From Larsenimonas suaedae (GTDB lineage: Bacteria > Pseudomonadota > Gammaproteobacteria > Pseudomonadales > Halomonadaceae): DNA of 64,000 nt. The position numbers were made by a program, and so were the translations under genes. Location of the stretch: positions 1-64,000 of the forward strand of contig NZ_JAMLJI010000006.1 of assembly GCF_023712105.1 (NCBI RefSeq). Reading direction: 5' to 3'. Shown here in pieces: positions 19,558 through 26,246 of the stretch; positions within the stretch are counted from its first letter, which is position 1, and each line of letters opens with the position of its first letter. The notes under the pieces were generated by a model that was not told the origin of the DNA, did not search any database, and saw nothing but the letters and a program-made list of their open reading frames with translations.

Positions 19558-19570
19558 AGCGCTCCGCGAC
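19558..19570 (+). promoter_or_regulatory. Early hairpin promoter candidate 1 (weak)
   Basis: AGCGC-TCC-GCGAC has a TCC loop but only three perfect stem pairs. It sits just after the C run and 54 bp before the first early gene, in the same relative place as the perfect TCC hairpins further on. Confidence 0.4.
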
Positions 19571-19623
19571 TGGACTGGTGCGGATGGACGCATCTGTACC
19601 CTAACCAACTAGGAGATCTCCTC

Positions 19624-19872
19624 ATGTTTCGTATGCTCACTCAGTTCTTCAACATGCTCACCACCCTGTTCACAGCAGGCGAGAAACTAGCCAATGCAGG
19701 CAATGAACTAGCCACATGGGCCGAAGAACAAGCCACCAGCTTCAACGATGTAGCACGCGTAGAACGAGCACAGCGCCTTACCGCACTCAAAGCTCAGGCA
19801 CCTATGCAACAGCAACAGCAGCAAGCACAGATTGAACTCACGGAAGTCACCAGCGACAAGGACGTCGCCTAA
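19624..19872 (+). CDS. Early small protein, 82 aa
   Basis: The first early gene. It has an amphipathic N-terminus (MFRMLTQFFNMLTTLF), a helical middle and a Gln-rich C-terminal tract with seven consecutive Gln. The ATG at 19624 follows the AGGAGATCTC block seen before several early genes; longer in-frame versions lack a ribosome site. A hairpin promoter lies upstream and a terminator downstream, so it is a single-gene unit. Function unknown; early N4 genes at this place are host-takeover factors. Confidence 0.7.
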   Translation: MFRMLTQFFNMLTTLFTAGEKLANAGNELATWAEEQATSFNDVARVERAQRLTALKAQAPMQQQQQQAQIELTEVTSDKDVA

Positions 19873-19881
19873 GCCAACGCT

Positions 19882-19911
19882 CACCTCTACGGAGGTGGGC
19901 GCCTCTTTTTT
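19882..19911 (+). terminator. Terminator after first early gene
   Basis: CACCTC-TACG-GAGGTG followed by a run of seven T residues (after GGGCGCC). It isolates the 82-aa gene from the next hairpin unit. Confidence 0.8.
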
Positions 19912-19980
19912 ACCCCACACATAAACCAACACATGACCCAACACAGCTACAGACAGAGCAGTAGCTAGAGGGGATAGAGC

Positions 19981-19994
19981 CTCGCTTCCGCGAG
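19981..19994 (+). promoter_or_regulatory. Early hairpin promoter candidate 2
   Basis: CTCGC-TTCC-GCGAG is a five-pair stem, here with a four-base loop. It lies 40 bp before the next early gene, downstream of a terminator, so a promoter is needed here. Confidence 0.5.
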
Positions 19995-20035
19995 TGGCAT
20001 GAATCCATCTGTCATTACGCACTCAGGAGCAAACC

Positions 20036-20221
20036 ATGTCCCTCAACAATGCCCACGTACACGATCACTTCCAAGCACATGCCGACGAGGCAGAGATGAA
20101 CCTGCACATCTCACACGCAGCCTATGAAGAGCTCGCATGGCAGGAGCAGGTCAATGAGCAGCAGTATCTCGCTTCACTGAACCAGACACTGAACCAGACA
20201 CCCTCAACGGATCAGACGTAG
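20036..20221 (+). CDS. Early small protein, 61 aa
   Basis: An acidic, His- and Gln-rich helical protein (MSLNNAHVHDHF...), with four His in the first 16 residues. AGGAGC precedes the ATG. It is flanked by hairpin promoters on both sides, like the other early genes. No family recognised. Confidence 0.6.
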   Translation: MSLNNAHVHDHFQAHADEAEMNLHISHAAYEELAWQEQVNEQQYLASLNQTLNQTPSTDQT

Positions 20222-20225
20222 ACAG

Positions 20226-20238
20226 AGCGCTCCGCGCT
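20226..20238 (+). promoter_or_regulatory. Early hairpin promoter 3 (perfect 5-bp stem, TCC loop)
   Basis: AGCGC-TCC-GCGCT is a five-pair stem with a three-base TCC loop on the coding strand, hence GGA on the template. As recalled, N4 virion RNA polymerase recognises a template-strand hairpin of 5-7 pairs with a three-base loop, GGA in promoter P2. It lies 49 bp before the next ATG. Confidence 0.7.
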
Positions 20239-20286
20239 GGGACTGGACTAGGCCATGTCGGTCTAGCCAGACCACGGAGATACACC

Positions 20287-20472
20287 ATGTCCCTGTACAC
20301 CTTCGACGATGCACTGACGGATACCGCATCCGCACACCTTGCTGATCTTGCTGAGCTGCCGGACTTCGATCATGTGCTTTTGATGCTGGATGAACAGGCA
20401 CGCGAGCCCAGTCAGACCGGATTCGATCCAGAACTCGATGAGCTCACACACCGGCTTCACTTCGAGCTGTGA
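20287..20472 (+). CDS. Early small acidic protein, 61 aa
   Basis: A very acidic protein (MSLYTFDDALTDTASAHLADLAELPDF...) with many Asp, Glu and Leu and two predicted helices. GGAGATACACC precedes the ATG. Such small acidic early proteins often inhibit host enzymes or mimic DNA, which is only a possibility here. Confidence 0.6.
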   Translation: MSLYTFDDALTDTASAHLADLAELPDFDHVLLMLDEQAREPSQTGFDPELDELTHRLHFEL

Positions 20473-20516
20473 CCCGAAGGTTTTGGGAGAGGGGGAGGCA
20501 GACGGGTCAGACCACT

Positions 20517-20606
20517 GCATATGAGCTGCATATGAGCTGAGTTAGTGGGTGATAGTCCATCCACCTATAGCTCACCTGTCTCCCTACCCGAACCTATAGC
20601 GCACCT
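20517..20606 (+). repeat. Two pairs of direct repeats in early leader
   Basis: GCATATGAGCT occurs twice in tandem (20517-20538) and CCTATAGC(T/G)CACCT occurs twice, 29 bp apart (20564-20577, 20593-20606). They fill the ~160-bp space before the zinc-ribbon gene, the only early gene here without an obvious TCC hairpin close upstream. A repressor or activator site is possible. Confidence 0.5.
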
Positions 20607-20633
20607 ATATCCCATCGTATTGGAGATCTCACC

Positions 20634-20768
20634 ATGTCCCATCGTCTCGACTTCGAGTGTCTGTTCTGTGGCTATCGCTGGGAGAACTACGCCAGTGCAC
20701 CCGTTGTAGGCACTCAGTGTTCCTGTCCCAACTGCGATCAGGACTCCGAAGCAGTCATCCCTGACTGA
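20634..20768 (+). CDS. Early zinc-ribbon protein, 44 aa
   Basis: A rubredoxin-like knuckle protein with CLFCGYRW at residues 9-16 and CSCPNC near 29-34, giving four or five Cys ligands for one zinc. The ATG follows TGGAGATCTCACC, the conserved early ribosome-site block. Such mini zinc ribbons commonly bind nucleic acid or host RNA polymerase; its target is not evident. Confidence 0.7.
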   Translation: MSHRLDFECLFCGYRWENYASAPVVGTQCSCPNCDQDSEAVIPD

Positions 20769-20789
20769 TCTTCCCTGCATGTATTCATG

Positions 20790-20802
20790 AGCGCTCCGCG
20801 CT
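20790..20802 (+). promoter_or_regulatory. Early hairpin promoter 4 (perfect 5-bp stem, TCC loop)
   Basis: AGCGC-TCC-GCGCT, identical to the copy at 20226, 61 bp before the next ATG. Two identical hairpins in the same position relative to different genes argue for a promoter rather than chance. Confidence 0.7.
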
Positions 20803-20863
20803 TGAGATGGAAGTCATGAGGCTTTCATCACTCAACTCAATCTATTCACTTTGGAGAATCACC

Positions 20864-21163
20864 ATGGGCTTTCAACAACCGGCCAACCAGAACAACGTCA
20901 CCAACTTCAGCAACATGCGTAGTGGTGGTGGCAATCGCAATGAGAACTGGAAGAGCGACGGCTTCCTGAATCTGTATCTACCGACCACAGGTGGTGGCCA
21001 GCGCAAGGTGGGTTCCATTCCCCTGAAGCTCTCGCGTGCAGGCGATGCACAGCTGATCGAGAAGCTGCGTGCTGATCCGGCACTGGTCGATCGTCTCAAG
21101 GAACTGCTGATCCTCGAGTACAACGACGCCACACCCAACGAAGACAACGCCTTTGCACTCTGA
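20864..21163 (+). CDS. Early protein, 99 aa
   Basis: The N-terminal third is Asn/Gly/Ser-rich and probably disordered (NQNNVTNFSNMRSGGGNRN). The rest is a compact domain with an LNLYLPTT strand, a KVGSIPLKL strand and a C-terminal helix ending in acidic residues. TTGGAGAATCACC precedes the ATG at 20864, preferred over an in-frame ATG at 20807. No family recognised. Confidence 0.65.
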   Translation: MGFQQPANQNNVTNFSNMRSGGGNRNENWKSDGFLNLYLPTTGGGQRKVGSIPLKLSRAGDAQLIEKLRADPALVDRLKELLILEYNDATPNEDNAFAL

Positions 21164-21225
21164 TCCATCCTGACCAGCTGCCTAACTCAAGGTGGCTGGT
21201 GGTCTTTCCTCTGGAGATCTCACGC

Positions 21226-21399
21226 ATGTTCTACGCACTGATTGTCAGTGTTCTGTTGAGCGACGGCTCGATAGACCGACACGCCTACTTCCACGACTAC
21301 ACCTTCGCGGACTGCCAGCAGGAAGGGCAGAGCCAGATCTATACCTACCCGAACGCCACGTTCGAATGCACCGCAATCCTTGGCATGGCAGACCGCTGA
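21226..21399 (+). CDS. Early small protein, 57 aa
   Basis: Begins with a hydrophobic MFYALIVSVLLSDGS stretch, then a polar segment with two Cys and many aromatic residues. CTGGAGATCTCACGC precedes the ATG. The hydrophobic start could be a strand or weak membrane anchor. Function unknown. Confidence 0.6.
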   Translation: MFYALIVSVLLSDGSIDRHAYFHDYTFADCQQEGQSQIYTYPNATFECTAILGMADR

Positions 21400-21401
21400 T
21401 C

Positions 21402-21593
21402 ATGAACGAATACGTACTGAGCTACACCGCACTGGAAGGCCACGAAACAGAAGTCATCATCCGAAGCGATACCGAAATGGGTGCCGTCACTCAGGCACAA
21501 AACCATGTTGCTGGTGGTGAGGGCCTGCTTGAGTCCATCACCCTGATGGCACCGGCAGGCTACGAACTGCAACCCTGCTTCGGCTGGCTGTAA
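21402..21593 (+). CDS. Early small protein, 63 aa
   Basis: Starts two bases after the previous stop, so it is translationally coupled. MNEYVLSYTALEGHETEVIIRSD suggests a small beta-alpha fold. No family recognised. A terminator follows at 21634. Confidence 0.6.
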   Translation: MNEYVLSYTALEGHETEVIIRSDTEMGAVTQAQNHVAGGEGLLESITLMAPAGYELQPCFGWL

Positions 21594-21600
21594 CCCAAGG

Positions 21601-21634
21601 CCCATCGTCTACGGACGGTGGGTCGTCTCTTTTT
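21601..21634 (+). terminator. Terminator after early gene pair
   Basis: CCCATCGTC-TACG-GACGGTGGG, then TCGTC and five T residues. It ends the unit of the 57- and 63-aa genes. Confidence 0.75.
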
Positions 21635-21651
21635 CGGTGGCGTCAGACAGA

Positions 21652-21662
21652 AGGCTCCGCCT
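21652..21662 (+). promoter_or_regulatory. Early hairpin promoter 5 (4-bp stem, TCC loop)
   Basis: AGGC-TCC-GCCT right after a terminator and 32 bp before the next ATG. Stem is shorter than at 20226 but has the same loop and context. Confidence 0.55.
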
Positions 21663-21693
21663 GAGGGTGGGATCATCCCATCAAGGAGGACGC

Positions 21694-21870
21694 ATGCAGT
21701 TCAAGCAACGTCATCCCGTGCGGCATCGACCGGCACCGGGAGGCACACGCACGCCTGTCGATCACGCCTACTGGACGGACGATGAGATCGCTCACGTCCT
21801 GAACCAGTTCGATCAGACAGACCATTTCAGCTGCAGGGAGCAGCGCGACAGCAAGGAGCAGTGGCAGTAG
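21694..21870 (+). CDS. Early small protein, 58 aa
   Basis: A basic, Arg/His/Pro-rich N-terminus (MQFKQRHPVRHRPAPGG) followed by a short helix with WTDDEIAHVLNQF. AAGGAGGACGC precedes the ATG. It is first in the unit leading to the RNA polymerase subunit gene. Function unknown. Confidence 0.6.
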   Translation: MQFKQRHPVRHRPAPGGTRTPVDHAYWTDDEIAHVLNQFDQTDHFSCREQRDSKEQWQ

Positions 21871-21920
21871 GACGCTGCTGCCTCAGCTCAATCACCCTTC
21901 ATCAATCAGGAGATCTCACC

Positions 21921-22832
21921 ATGAACACCATGACCGCCTATGACACCCAGCTGAGCAATGAGTACCGCTTCTCGCGCAAGTTCATCGATCAATACATCCG
22001 GCAGGAAATCGCCGATCACCCGGAGACAGAGCAGCGTGTGCACCATGGGGCAGCTCTGCTGCAAGACTGGCTGAGTCAGGACTACTTCGAGTCCAAGAAC
22101 CAGCGTCTGGCCCAGCTGGCCACCTTCGATCTGGAAGAACTGGTGCGGGTCATCTTCGTGCAGGTGGCCTACTGCCAGATCGCTGAACTGTTCACCTCGG
22201 TCTCAGCGCAGTTGGCTGGACGCCTCAAGTTCTCCGAGAAGGCCGAAGGCATCCAGACCGCAGCGGAGCTGCTGGCTGTGCTGTGCCAGACCGATGCGTT
22301 CGACATCATCAAGGAAGACGTGCAGGCAAGTCTGATGATCCAGAGTGCCATTCCACTGTCCGAGCGGCTTCTGACCTATATCAGTCAGTCGCGCTATCTG
22401 CCACCCATGGTGTGTGAGCCAGACACCCTCACGCACAACTACCAGTCCGGCTATCTCACGCACAACGACTGCCTGATCCTTGGTGGGGGCAATGGGCATG
22501 ATGGCGACATCTGCCTCGATGTCCTCAATACCCAGAACCGGGTAGCACTGCGGCTCGACACCGAGCTTTTGAGCACGCTGGAAGAGAACGCCACCTTCGA
22601 CATCGACACCGCTGAGAAGGACGTCCAGTGGCGTGACTTCAAGGCCACCAGCTACGAGCTTTATTCACTCCTTGCCCGGCAGGGCAACTGCCTGTGGCTG
22701 ACACACAAGGTGGACAAGCGAGGCCGTATCTACGCGCAGGGCTACCACATCACGACTCAGGGCAGCTCCTTCAAGAAGGCGTCTCTCGAGCTCCATCGAC
22801 AAGAAGTCGTCGGGGATGTTCCTGCGTTATAG
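21921..22832 (+). CDS. Middle RNA polymerase, subunit 1 (N4 gp15-like)
   Basis: 303 aa, matching the N-terminal half of a T7-type single-subunit RNA polymerase. N4 gp15 is ~269 aa and pairs with gp16 to form RNA polymerase II, which transcribes middle genes. The C-terminal DKRGRIYAQGYHITTQGSSF (near residues 262-281) corresponds to the T7 DWRGRVYA...NPQG segment, with the essential Arg retained. The frame ends shortly after this, where T7 RNAP continues toward the palm. CAGGAGATCTCACC precedes the ATG. The partner gene starts 994 bp downstream, beyond an inserted cassette. Confidence 0.9.
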   Translation: MNTMTAYDTQLSNEYRFSRKFIDQYIRQEIADHPETEQRVHHGAALLQDWLSQDYFESKNQRLAQLATFDLEELVRVIFVQVAYCQIAELFTSVSAQLAGRLKFSEKAEGIQTAAELLAVLCQTDAFDIIKEDVQASLMIQSAIPLSERLLTYISQSRYLPPMVCEPDTLTHNYQSGYLTHNDCLILGGGNGHDGDICLDVLNTQNRVALRLDTELLSTLEENATFDIDTAEKDVQWRDFKATSYELYSLLARQGNCLWLTHKVDKRGRIYAQGYHITTQGSSFKKASLELHRQEVVGDVPAL

Positions 22833-22921
22833 GTCGCAGGTATGCGCACATCAGAGCGGGTACAGCATATAACTGTGTTTGAACTTAACTCACCATGTGA
22901 GCCTTCCATACCCACTCTGCA

Positions 22922-22996
22922 GTCGGGCCAAACGGGCGCAGCACAAGGGCAGAGCGTAGCGAGTGCCCGCCAGTGCGGAGGCCCGTAAGGCCCGAC
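22922..22996 (+). ncRNA. Highly structured RNA element in the RNAP cassette
   Basis: GTCGGGCC-AA-ACGGGC (22922-22937) pairs perfectly with GCCCGT-AA-GGCCCGAC (22981-22996), giving a 14-pair stem with a symmetrical AA/AA internal loop. Nested inside are GCAC/GTGC and GGGCA/TGCCC stems. It is GC-rich, unlike the sequence after it. It may be a leader regulating the winged-helix gene, an independent small RNA, or an origin structure. Confidence 0.6.
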
Positions 22997-23077
22997 GACT
23001 CATAGACGTTGAAAAGAGACTCTTATTATTTAAGGCACTTTTCGACAAAGCCCATAACCATGCGGACTAGAGGGAGT

Positions 23078-23116
23078 ATTTCCCCACCAATTCAGACGAT
23101 TTCTGGTGGGGGAAAT
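23078..23116 (+). promoter_or_regulatory. Hairpin hiding the ribosome site of the winged-helix gene
   Basis: ATTTCCCCACCA and TGGTGGGGGAAAT form a 12-pair stem with one extra G and a 14-base loop. The only Shine-Dalgarno-like sequence of the next gene, GGGGGA, lies in the 3-prime arm, 9-14 bases before the ATG at 23125. Translation may therefore be conditional. Confidence 0.5.
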
Positions 23117-23124
23117 GGTCGTCA

Positions 23125-23745
23125 ATGCGCCAGTATCCATGTCATTCACCGACCCACGAAAGCAGCGATTGGGCCGAGCTGGAGCATTTCGTTATTCAGT
23201 CCTTGAACGATCTGGTGGACTACCAGACCGGCGAAATTCTTACCGAACGGGCCTATGTGACTGCACCGATTCATCCAGCGTTTCATTCCACCGAGGCGTT
23301 TATCCCACCCTTTGACTCACTGAGTAGTGTCGAGCAACGCGACCGTTTCATGGCCGACATCGACAAGCGTACTCTGAGCCGGTTCAACGGGTGTGCCGCC
23401 ATTTACAACGAAGACAAGGGGCGACATGCACTCATCAAAGCGCCAATCAATTTCCCCACGCGCGTGTTCAAGCTCATGAACACACTGGTCAAGGCGCTCG
23501 ACTTTCAGAATATGCTGATCGTCTCCATTGACCAAGCCGCAGAGTTGCTTCAATGCCGAACCAATCACGTTCAGCGCCAGCTTCAATCGCTCGGCCAACT
23601 GGTGCGTGTTTGCAGTACTCAGTCAGGCATGAAGCGAGGCTCGCTGAAGATCCAGATTAACCCAGCCTACGGCTATCGCTACTTTCGTCGAGAGCTTGCT
23701 TATCGACGTCAGATTGCCGTGCGCTGCTGGTATCGCTTCGACTGA
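23125..23745 (+). CDS. Winged-helix protein, RepL-like
   Basis: A 206-aa basic protein with a helix-turn-helix at about residues 134-158 (VSIDQAAELLQCRTNHVQRQL) followed by a wing and IQINPAYGYRY. The pattern of HTH, wing and 'INP...' ending resembles RepL-type plasmid or phage replication proteins, so it may be a second replication initiator or a regulator. It lies between the two RNA polymerase subunit genes with its own structured leader. The exact start is uncertain; an alternative ATG at 23115 opens a different frame that ends early. Family assignment is tentative. Confidence 0.55.
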   Translation: MRQYPCHSPTHESSDWAELEHFVIQSLNDLVDYQTGEILTERAYVTAPIHPAFHSTEAFIPPFDSLSSVEQRDRFMADIDKRTLSRFNGCAAIYNEDKGRHALIKAPINFPTRVFKLMNTLVKALDFQNMLIVSIDQAAELLQCRTNHVQRQLQSLGQLVRVCSTQSGMKRGSLKIQINPAYGYRYFRRELAYRRQIAVRCWYRFD

Positions 23746-23775
23746 TCCAATCCCTTTAATCCCTTGCCTGTACCC

Positions 23776-23792
23776 ATGCGGCTCCGCCGTAG
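23776..23792 (+). promoter_or_regulatory. Early hairpin promoter 6 (TCC loop), before RNAP subunit 2
   Basis: CGGC-TCC-GCCG at 23779-23789, extended by a G-T and a T-A pair and, past a bulge, by CCC/GGG. It lies about 36 bp before the ATG of the second RNA polymerase subunit, giving that gene its own early promoter despite the upstream insertion. Confidence 0.6.
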
Positions 23793-23825
23793 GGGCAGGC
23801 ACGTCTATATTCTGGAGATCTCAAC

Positions 23826-25076
23826 ATGGAACAATTTACCGGCTGGCAGTACCTGCTCATCGACGCAGCCAACAACTTCGGCCTCGACAAGGAAGTATTC
23901 GAGACCCGTATCCAGTGGGCCACCGATAACCTCGACCGTCTCGAGGCGCTGGCGGAAGAGGCCGACAACGTGCCGCGATACACCAAGTCCGTACTGGCCA
24001 TTCGCCGTGCTCTGCGAGGCGAGGCCATCGGTCATCTGGTGGGCTTCGATGCCTGCTGCTCGGGCCTTCAGATCATGTCCACGCTGACCGGCTGTGAGAA
24101 GGGCGCCGCGGCAACCGGCCTGATCAATCCCACCGTCCGGGCAGACGCCTATACCATCGTTACCGACGTCATGAACTCGAAGCTGGCCAATCAGGGCCTG
24201 TCCGTTCAGGTCTCACGTAAGAGCGCCAAGAGCGCAGTCATGACCGTCTTCTACGGATCAAAGGCGCAGCCCAAGGCGATCTTTGGCGAGGAGACCGAAG
24301 AGCTCAAGAGCTTCTACCTGTCCGTGCAGGAAGTCGCACCGGGCGCCTATGAGCTGCTGCATGAGCTTCTGGATTCCTGGCAGCCCTTCGCCCTGTCTCA
24401 CGACTGGGTACTGCCGGACAACTACCACGCTCACGTCAAGGTGATGGAGAAGGTGGAGAAGCGTCTCGAAGTCGATGAGCTGAACCACGCCACCTTCACC
24501 TATGAGTACTTCGAGAACGAGGGCAGCGAGTCCGGGTTATCCAACGTCGCCAACGTGGTGCACTCGATCGATGCCTACGTGCTGCGCTCGCTGATCCGTC
24601 GCTGCAACTACGATCGGGCGGTGGTCGAGTCCGTGCAGGACATGATCTTGGAAGAGGCGCTGGTACGTGATCTGGGACTTGCCCGTACATCGCATGAACC
24701 GGATGCCACCTTCGCGCGGTATCTCGAGCGCATGAATGCCACCAACATGGTCGATCCAGTGATCCTGTCGCACCTCACACCCACCAACCTTCAGTACCTG
24801 AGCGACAGCCAGTTCAAGCGCCTGACCCAGCTGGTGTCCGGCATGCTGGCCTATCAGCCCTTCGAGATCGTGTCAGTACACGATGAGTTCCAGTGCCATC
24901 CCAACAACATGAACCACCTGCGCCAGCAGTACATCAACATCTTCGCAGAGCTTGCCGACAGCGAGATCCTGTCCGACATCCTGAGCCAGATTCACGGCGT
25001 ACAGGGTGGCAGCTACACCAAGATCAGCAGCGGACTGAGCCAGTCGATCCGGCAGTCGAACTACGCGATCTGCTGA
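23826..25076 (+). CDS. Middle RNA polymerase, subunit 2 (N4 gp16-like)
   Basis: 416 aa, the catalytic half of a T7-type RNA polymerase; N4 gp16 is ~404 aa. Motif A is GFDACCSGLQ (catalytic Asp ~75), motif B is SRKSAKSAVMTVFYGSKA (~130-147, with the Lys and Tyr matching T7 Lys631 and Tyr639), and motif C is VSVHDEFQ (second catalytic Asp ~352). It forms the heterodimer with subunit 1. CTGGAGATCTCAAC precedes the ATG. The N-terminus begins where subunit 1 ends in a T7 alignment, so no sequence seems lost at the split. Confidence 0.92.
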   Translation: MEQFTGWQYLLIDAANNFGLDKEVFETRIQWATDNLDRLEALAEEADNVPRYTKSVLAIRRALRGEAIGHLVGFDACCSGLQIMSTLTGCEKGAAATGLINPTVRADAYTIVTDVMNSKLANQGLSVQVSRKSAKSAVMTVFYGSKAQPKAIFGEETEELKSFYLSVQEVAPGAYELLHELLDSWQPFALSHDWVLPDNYHAHVKVMEKVEKRLEVDELNHATFTYEYFENEGSESGLSNVANVVHSIDAYVLRSLIRRCNYDRAVVESVQDMILEEALVRDLGLARTSHEPDATFARYLERMNATNMVDPVILSHLTPTNLQYLSDSQFKRLTQLVSGMLAYQPFEIVSVHDEFQCHPNNMNHLRQQYINIFAELADSEILSDILSQIHGVQGGSYTKISSGLSQSIRQSNYAIC

Positions 25077-25123
25077 ATTTGGGTTAGAGGAGAAAAGGGT
25101 TCATTTTGGATGGCCCTCTCTTT

Positions 25124-25888
25124 TCAGCTGGAAGGGCCCGGAAACCACTCACCCTCAATAGTTTCGCTCCAGCTCACGAAATCTTCGTGGGTTTTATAGC
25201 CTTGTACATGTAGGAGAAAATCTTGAGCACGTTTGTTGAAAAAGTACCAGGTAGATGCAGCAGACATTACGCCTCCCGCTACAGGGATAGCGCGCCCCAT
25301 AAACTTCTGATAGCTCTCTTCCTTTATTTCATCAGCAACTTTTGGAACGAGAATTTTCAGAAAAGGCACCAGCCATTTGGTCTCCGATAATGTCGAATTA
25401 ATAGCAAGATGGTTTGCATAATTTACTAACCCTTGTCTGCAAGTATCTATCCCTGCTACGGCGCCAAGCATCAAGCAGATTTTGTGCTGTGTCTCGTCGT
25501 CGAAGCCTTCCATGCCTTTTCCCTTCATGCAGGCAAAACCGTGTAAATAAGCGAGTTTTTGCGCCATTAATAATCCTTGGTATAGCACTTGGATTATGTC
25601 TGTAGGGATGGTTGCGGCAATGTACCAACCTCCGGGAACTCCGGTGACAAACGATGTAGAGGTTGCCTTAAGTTGGTGCAGTTTTATCGTTTTTTGCGAA
25701 AGATTTTGAATTGCTTTGGGACAAATACCTGCTTTGGCTGGCGTGGTTTCTACCGCTAACTTTATCTGTTCTTCGCCATAATGCTTCGAAAAGGCGGCTT
25801 CTAGGAACTGTTGCCGATCGATCAACGCTGTCGAGTAGATAAGTTTTGCGAGGGAGTTTGAAGCCTTAGCCGCTGTTTTATCTTTCAC
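25124..25888 (-). CDS. EcsC-like protein
   Basis: A 254-aa protein with the Gly/Pro-rich membrane-associated core seen in the EcsC family, around VTGVPGGWYIAATIPTDIIQ (residues ~78-97), followed by LLMAQKLAYLHGF. The gene is AT-richer than its neighbours and stands alone on the minus strand between the early genes and the accessory island, suggesting recent acquisition. EcsC-family proteins occur in mobile elements and some defence contexts, but the biochemical role is not established; a superinfection-exclusion role is conjecture. Confidence 0.65.
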   Translation of the reverse strand: MKDKTAAKASNSLAKLIYSTALIDRQQFLEAAFSKHYGEEQIKLAVETTPAKAGICPKAIQNLSQKTIKLHQLKATSTSFVTGVPGGWYIAATIPTDIIQVLYQGLLMAQKLAYLHGFACMKGKGMEGFDDETQHKICLMLGAVAGIDTCRQGLVNYANHLAINSTLSETKWLVPFLKILVPKVADEIKEESYQKFMGRAIPVAGGVMSAASTWYFFNKRAQDFLLHVQGYKTHEDFVSWSETIEGEWFPGPSS

Positions 25889-25973
25889 TTAAAGGATCTC
25901 CGCTAGGTCTGCTGATTCATTGATTAGATTTATCGACAGAGTTCAGCTGAGATTCAGTGAAACAGTAGAACAG

Positions 25974-25988
25974 ACGCCCTCCGGGCGT
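25974..25988 (+). promoter_or_regulatory. Hairpin promoter 7 (perfect 6-bp stem, TCC loop)
   Basis: ACGCCC-TCC-GGGCGT is the longest perfect TCC-loop hairpin seen here. It lies in the divergent gap after the EcsC-like gene, on the plus-strand side. A strong terminator follows only 29 bp later, so the transcript would be either very short or attenuated. Confidence 0.6.
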
Positions 25989-26016
25989 TCGGTGAAGTAG
26001 AAGGATGATGAGTAGA

Positions 26017-26050
26017 GGGGAAGATCCGACAGGGTCTTCCCCATTTTTTT
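26017..26050 (+). terminator. Strong terminator close behind hairpin 7
   Basis: GGGGAAGA and TCTTCCCC arms, then a seven-T run. It is oriented for plus-strand transcription although no plus-strand gene precedes it after the EcsC-like gene, which implies a promoter in 25889-26016. Confidence 0.8.
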
Positions 26051-26246
26051 CTTCAGTCGAGTGCAGTGGAAAGGGCTGACAGCGACGGTAGCTCAACCAC
26101 TCGGTGAATCTGCGGGCCGAGTGAAGTTCAGTCCTTTTCAGTGCGTTTTCAAGACAGACAGTAACAAAACCAACCAAACCTATATACCAACTTTCCCGAA
26201 TCACCCGATCCGCTCTATAGACACCCTATATCCGAAGGAGACCCCA

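Noticed and set aside
22805-23830. Self-splicing intron or intein interrupting a single RNA polymerase gene
   Set aside because: N4-type middle polymerase is naturally two proteins of ~270 and ~400 aa, and the second gene has its own promoter-like hairpin, ribosome site and ATG. No group I or II core or splice junction was found.
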